Source: Deltaproteobacteria bacterium
GTDB lineage: Bacteria > Desulfobacterota > Desulfovibrionia > Desulfovibrionales > Desulfovibrionaceae
Length of the DNA: 8,887 bases
Assembly: GCA_031280335.1 (NCBI GenBank)
Contig: JAITGZ010000260.1
Span: forward strand, 1 to 8,887
Direction of reading: 5' to 3'
In this document: piece by piece, positions 6,515 to 8,887 of the stretch
Numbering within the stretch: position 1 is the first letter of the stretch
Layout of the letters: each line of letters starts with the position of its first letter
Translations under genes and position numbers: made by a program
Notes under the pieces: model-generated
Database searches by the model: none
Seen by the model: only the letters and a program-made list of their open reading frames with translations
What the model was told of the DNA's origin: nothing

Positions 6515-6540
6515 TAAAAAACTTTTTAAGGACTATCTTT

Positions 6541-6939
6541 ATGGATGAAAAAACACCAAAACCACTATGGATACTGGCCGTACGTGCGGATTTTTCCGCA
6601 GCTCACGCCCTGCGCCATTACCAAGGCAAATGCGAAGCCGTACACGGACATAATTTCGCGGTGGAAATTACAGTGCAAGGTTCAAAGCTTACTCCTGACA
6701 CAGGCCTTCTGGTGGATTTCAAAGATCTGAAAACCGATCTGCAAACGGTTCTCTCCGGTCTGGATCATCAGGATTTAAACCGCCTTCCGGCCTTCACACG
6801 ACTGAATCCCTCTTCTGAAAACATCGCCGCGCACATCTACCGTGAACTTTTGCCTTTGATGCGGGCTAGAGATGTCAGACTGCGCAGCGTGAGCGTGTCC
6901 GAAAAAAACGCGCAGACCGCTACGTATATGGAGGAATAA
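6541..6939 (+). CDS. queD: 6-carboxy-5,6,7,8-tetrahydropterin synthase
   Basis: Cytoplasmic zinc enzyme converting 7,8-dihydroneopterin triphosphate to 6-carboxytetrahydropterin, an early step toward preQ0/preQ1 and the tRNA base queuosine. At 132 aa it has normal length. Zinc ligands are His22 (FSAAHAL), His35 and His37 (VHGHNF). Catalytic Cys31 (GKCEAVHGH) is four residues before the first His of the HxH, the QueD-type spacing. Asp75-His76 (LDHQDLN) completes the Cys/Asp/His set. PSSENIA (90-96) and VSEKNAQTATY (119-129, with Glu121) are the conserved pterin-binding C-terminal parts. AAGGA at 6528-6532 serves as ribosome binding site. It stands alone: none of queC, queE or queF adjoins it. 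It lies 26 bases after the outer repeat of the palindromic element, which may affect its expression. A 6-pyruvoyltetrahydropterin synthase name is possible, but the Cys placement favours QueD. Confidence 0.9.
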   Translation: MDEKTPKPLWILAVRADFSAAHALRHYQGKCEAVHGHNFAVEITVQGSKLTPDTGLLVDFKDLKTDLQTVLSGLDHQDLNRLPAFTRLNPSSENIAAHIYRELLPLMRARDVRLRSVSVSEKNAQTATYMEE

Positions 6940-6965
6940 TCCGGCAAAGTTAAAACAAAAATACC

Positions 6966-6994
6966 TTGAAATTTTAAACCCGCAAGGCTAAATA
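6966..6994 (+). promoter_or_regulatory. Possible promoter ahead of yajC
   Basis: TTGAAA (6966-6971) with TAAATA (6989-6994) at 17-base spacing, in an AT-rich stretch of the 99-base gap between queD and yajC. The -35 is good but the -10 is weak (3 of 6); TATACC at 6993-6998 is another option at 21-base spacing. Included because yajC-secD is likely a separate transcript from queD. Confidence 0.25.
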
Positions 6995-7038
6995 TACCTG
7001 TTTTCAACATCAATACGGCTTATTCCGGAGGTAACAAC

Positions 7039-7476
7039 ATGTTTGCAAGTACTGCCTATGCCCTCGCTCCAGCTCCACAGGGCGGAGCCGATGCCGGCTT
7101 CATGGCATCCATCAGCGGTTTTATGCCCATACTCTTGATCATTGTGATTTTTTATTTTTTCATGATCCGGCCACAACAAAAAAAGGCCAAGGCGCACCAA
7201 GAAATGCTGCGCAGCCTGAAAAAAGGCGATGCCGTCATCACCAACGGCGGCATGTATGGACGTATTGTGGAATTTCAGGACGACATTGCGGCGGTGGATT
7301 TGGGCGAACATACTGTTTTTATTCTGCGTGGGGCGTTGACAGTTTTGTCTCCCAATCAAAAATCGCCTCTGCCGCCGCTTAAGGAAAAAATGAAAAAAAA
7401 GAAATCCGCCGCCCGCGCCGACGACGAAGCAGCGCTTAAAGAAACAGAAGATAAAAAAGAAGACAAAGAAGAATAA
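7039..7476 (+). CDS. yajC: Preprotein translocase accessory subunit YajC
   Basis: Small inner-membrane protein that associates with SecD-SecF and YidC at the Sec translocon. It is 145 aa; E. coli YajC has 110, and the excess is a highly charged C-terminal tail (about 107-145) of Lys/Glu/Asp, likely cytosolic and disordered. A short N-terminal segment leads to one membrane helix (about 27-43, PILLIIVIFYFFMI), then the signature RPQQKKAK (44-51). A small soluble domain follows with KKGDAVITNGGMYGRI (61-76). GGAGG with an 8-base spacer precedes the ATG. It sits 86 bases upstream of secD, the usual yajC-secD-secF order, and probably shares its transcript. Confidence 0.95.
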   Translation: MFASTAYALAPAPQGGADAGFMASISGFMPILLIIVIFYFFMIRPQQKKAKAHQEMLRSLKKGDAVITNGGMYGRIVEFQDDIAAVDLGEHTVFILRGALTVLSPNQKSPLPPLKEKMKKKKSAARADDEAALKETEDKKEDKEE

Positions 7477-7499
7477 GCCTTCATCACCGGCCAATCTGT

Positions 7500-7531
7500 C
7501 CTGCCCCGCTGTATTGAACCGCCGGGGCGGG
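7500..7531 (+). other. GC-rich hairpin between yajC and secD
   Basis: Bases 7500-7508 (CCTGCCCCG) pair with 7523-7531 (CGGGGCGGG), a 9-bp stem with one G-U, around a 14-nt loop. No T-tract follows and secD begins 31 bases later, so an mRNA-stability or modulating role is more likely than termination. Energy was not computed. Confidence 0.35.
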
Positions 7532-7562
7532 CTGGTGGGCGCGGCCTTCGGAGAAAGCGCGC

Positions 7563-8887
7563 ATGAAACAGTATTTGCGACTGAGGTTGGGCTTGAGCCT
7601 ATTTATCATCACCTCCACCACCCTTCTTTTACTGCCCAACTTTGCCGCTGTGCGGGAAAGCAGCCTGTGGAACGAAAGCGTCTTCAGCCGCTTTCTGCCT
7701 AAGCGTCAGGTCAGCCAAGGCCTGGATCTGCAGGGTGGCATTTACCTGACTCTGGAGGTGGATGTAAACAAAGCGGCAGAAAACTATTTGTTCCAGGCGG
7801 GACAGGAGATACGGGCGGCAGCCCGCGCCGATGCCATCCAGGTGACCACCCCGCGCCGCATGGGCGACAAACGTTTGGAATTCACCCTGCCGGACAGCGC
7901 CAAAGAAGAAGCTCTTGACGCCCTCTTGCGGCGAAGCTACCCCAACGGCGAATTGGATGTTGCCAAGCAAAACGTTTCAGAAGGCACACGTTTCCTCATC
8001 GGCTTCTCCTCGGAATACGCACGCAAACTGGAAGAAGGCGTCCTGGATATGGCCCTGGCCACCATCCGCAACCGCATTGATCAATTCGGCGTGGCCGAGC
8101 CAGATATTCGCAAACAAAGCAACGATAACCGCATTGTGGTGCAATTGCCGGGCATTGACGACACCCGGCGCGCTATTCAAATCATCGGGCAAACTGCCCA
8201 CCTGGAATTTCACATTGAACACGAATTGTCCGGCCAAACCCTGTCCAGGGCGGCTCAGGGCATTCTTCCCGTTGACGCCCTGCGTTTGCCCATGCGGGAA
8301 GGCCGGGGCGAAGGCCAAATTATCGTACGGCGCGAAGCCGTCCTGACCGGTGAACAAATTGAGGATGCCAGGCAGAGCTACGATCGGGACAACCGCCCCA
8401 GCGTATCCATTACCTTCAATCCGCGCGGCAGCCGGCAGTTTGAACGGATCACCGGCGAAAACGTGAATAAGCGCATGGCCATAGTGTTGGATGGTGTGGC
8501 CCATTCCGCCCCGGTGATCAGAGATAAAATCACCGGCGGCAGGGCGGAGATTACCGGCAACTTCACTGTGGCCGAGGCCAATGATCTGGCCTTGGTACTG
8601 CGCGCAGGCTCGCTGCCCGCCCCGGTTACGGTGCTGGAGGAACGCACCGTCGGTCCCTCCCTGGGCAAGGCATCCATTGATTTGGGCGTCAAAGCCGCCG
8701 TCATCGGCGTTGCGTTGGTCATGGTCTTTATGCTGGCCTATTACAGCCTTTCCGGGATCATAGCCGTAACCATGACCATACTGGATATAGCCATGATTCT
8801 TTCCGGCATGTCCCTATTGGGGGCCACCCTCACCCTGCCTGGCATAGCGGGCATTGTGTTGACCATAGGTATGGCGGTGGACGCCAA
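7563..8887 (+). CDS. secD: Protein translocase subunit SecD, 3'-truncated
   Basis: Inner-membrane member of the RND-like SecDF complex, which uses the proton gradient to pull exported proteins out of the Sec channel into the periplasm. 441 residues are visible; the frame is open to the window end. The ATG at 7563 has GGAGA 8 bases upstream. Features in order are membrane helix 1 (about 8-25) and the signature GLDLQGGIYLTLEVD (53-67). The periplasmic P1 head follows, with RIDQFGVAEPDIRKQ (171-185), IVVQLPGIDD (191-200), ITFNPRGSRQFERIT (283-297) and GRAEITGNFTVAEANDLALVL (326-346). RAGSLPAPV (347-355) and VGPSLGKASI (363-372) lead into helices from about 374. The window stops inside TIGMAVDA, just before the Asn-Val of the family's D-A-N-V motif. 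Length so far fits the shorter, roughly 530-aa SecD type; secF is expected next. A large frame at 7915-8346 inside it is spurious. Confidence 0.95.
   Translation, partial: MKQYLRLRLGLSLFIITSTTLLLLPNFAAVRESSLWNESVFSRFLPKRQVSQGLDLQGGIYLTLEVDVNKAAENYLFQAGQEIRAAARADAIQVTTPRRMGDKRLEFTLPDSAKEEALDALLRRSYPNGELDVAKQNVSEGTRFLIGFSSEYARKLEEGVLDMALATIRNRIDQFGVAEPDIRKQSNDNRIVVQLPGIDDTRRAIQIIGQTAHLEFHIEHELSGQTLSRAAQGILPVDALRLPMREGRGEGQIIVRREAVLTGEQIEDARQSYDRDNRPSVSITFNPRGSRQFERITGENVNKRMAIVLDGVAHSAPVIRDKITGGRAEITGNFTVAEANDLALVLRAGSLPAPVTVLEERTVGPSLGKASIDLGVKAAVIGVALVMVFMLAYYSLSGIIAVTMTILDIAMILSGMSLLGATLTLPGIAGIVLTIGMAVDA

Noticed and set aside
6506..6532. preQ1 riboswitch upstream of queD (CTCTAAAAAAC ... 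AAGGA resembles the A-rich tail of preQ1-I)
   Set aside because: The 5' stem-loop with its conserved loop is not found next to it; the CTC belongs to the outer inverted repeat. An Infernal run with the Rfam preQ1 models would settle it.
7514..7702. A 62-codon frame across the secD start
   Set aside because: It overlaps the well-supported SecD N-terminus in another frame and has no family resemblance.

Overview
The window reads as an ordinary chromosomal stretch of a Gram-negative bacterium, with every gene on the + strand. The best guess is a Desulfovibrio-like member of the Desulfobacterota. That rests on the type of gene content (split glycine decarboxylase, a von Willebrand A/OmpA cell-envelope protein, yajC-secD), moderate GC and protein similarity judged from memory; it is inference, not a database result.

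Layout. Positions 1-1436 hold the 3' part of pgm (alpha-phosphoglucomutase), whose start lies outside the window. After a 184-base gap with a candidate sigma70 promoter comes a glycine cleavage cluster: gcvH (1621-1989), gcvPA (2050-3390) and gcvPB (3387-4832). The two P-protein genes overlap by ATGA, so they are almost certainly cotranscribed. GcvH and both halves of the P-protein are present, but gcvT (aminomethyltransferase) and lpd (dihydrolipoamide dehydrogenase) are not and must be encoded elsewhere. Next is a secreted protein with a von Willebrand A domain, an OmpA-type peptidoglycan-binding domain and a Gln/Pro-rich tail (4904-6235). It is closed by a perfect 18-bp terminator hairpin.

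The 305-base gap at 6236-6540 is the least ordinary part. Besides the terminator it holds a roughly 142-bp element with near-perfect inverted terminal repeats flanked by TA. It sits inside a second, outer 9-bp inverted repeat, which looks like a MITE (short non-autonomous transposon) inserted into the loop of a small hairpin. It lies just upstream of queD (6541-6939), the 6-carboxytetrahydropterin synthase of queuosine/7-deazaguanine biosynthesis. The window ends with yajC (7039-7476) and secD (7563 to the window end, 3' truncated), accessory parts of the Sec protein-export machinery.

Functionally these are separate housekeeping units: sugar phosphate metabolism, glycine/one-carbon metabolism, envelope integrity, tRNA modification and protein export. 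I see no defence system, CRISPR array, phage gene, transposase, rRNA or tRNA. The palindromic element, the OmpA-domain substitution and the intercistronic hairpins are the points most worth checking.
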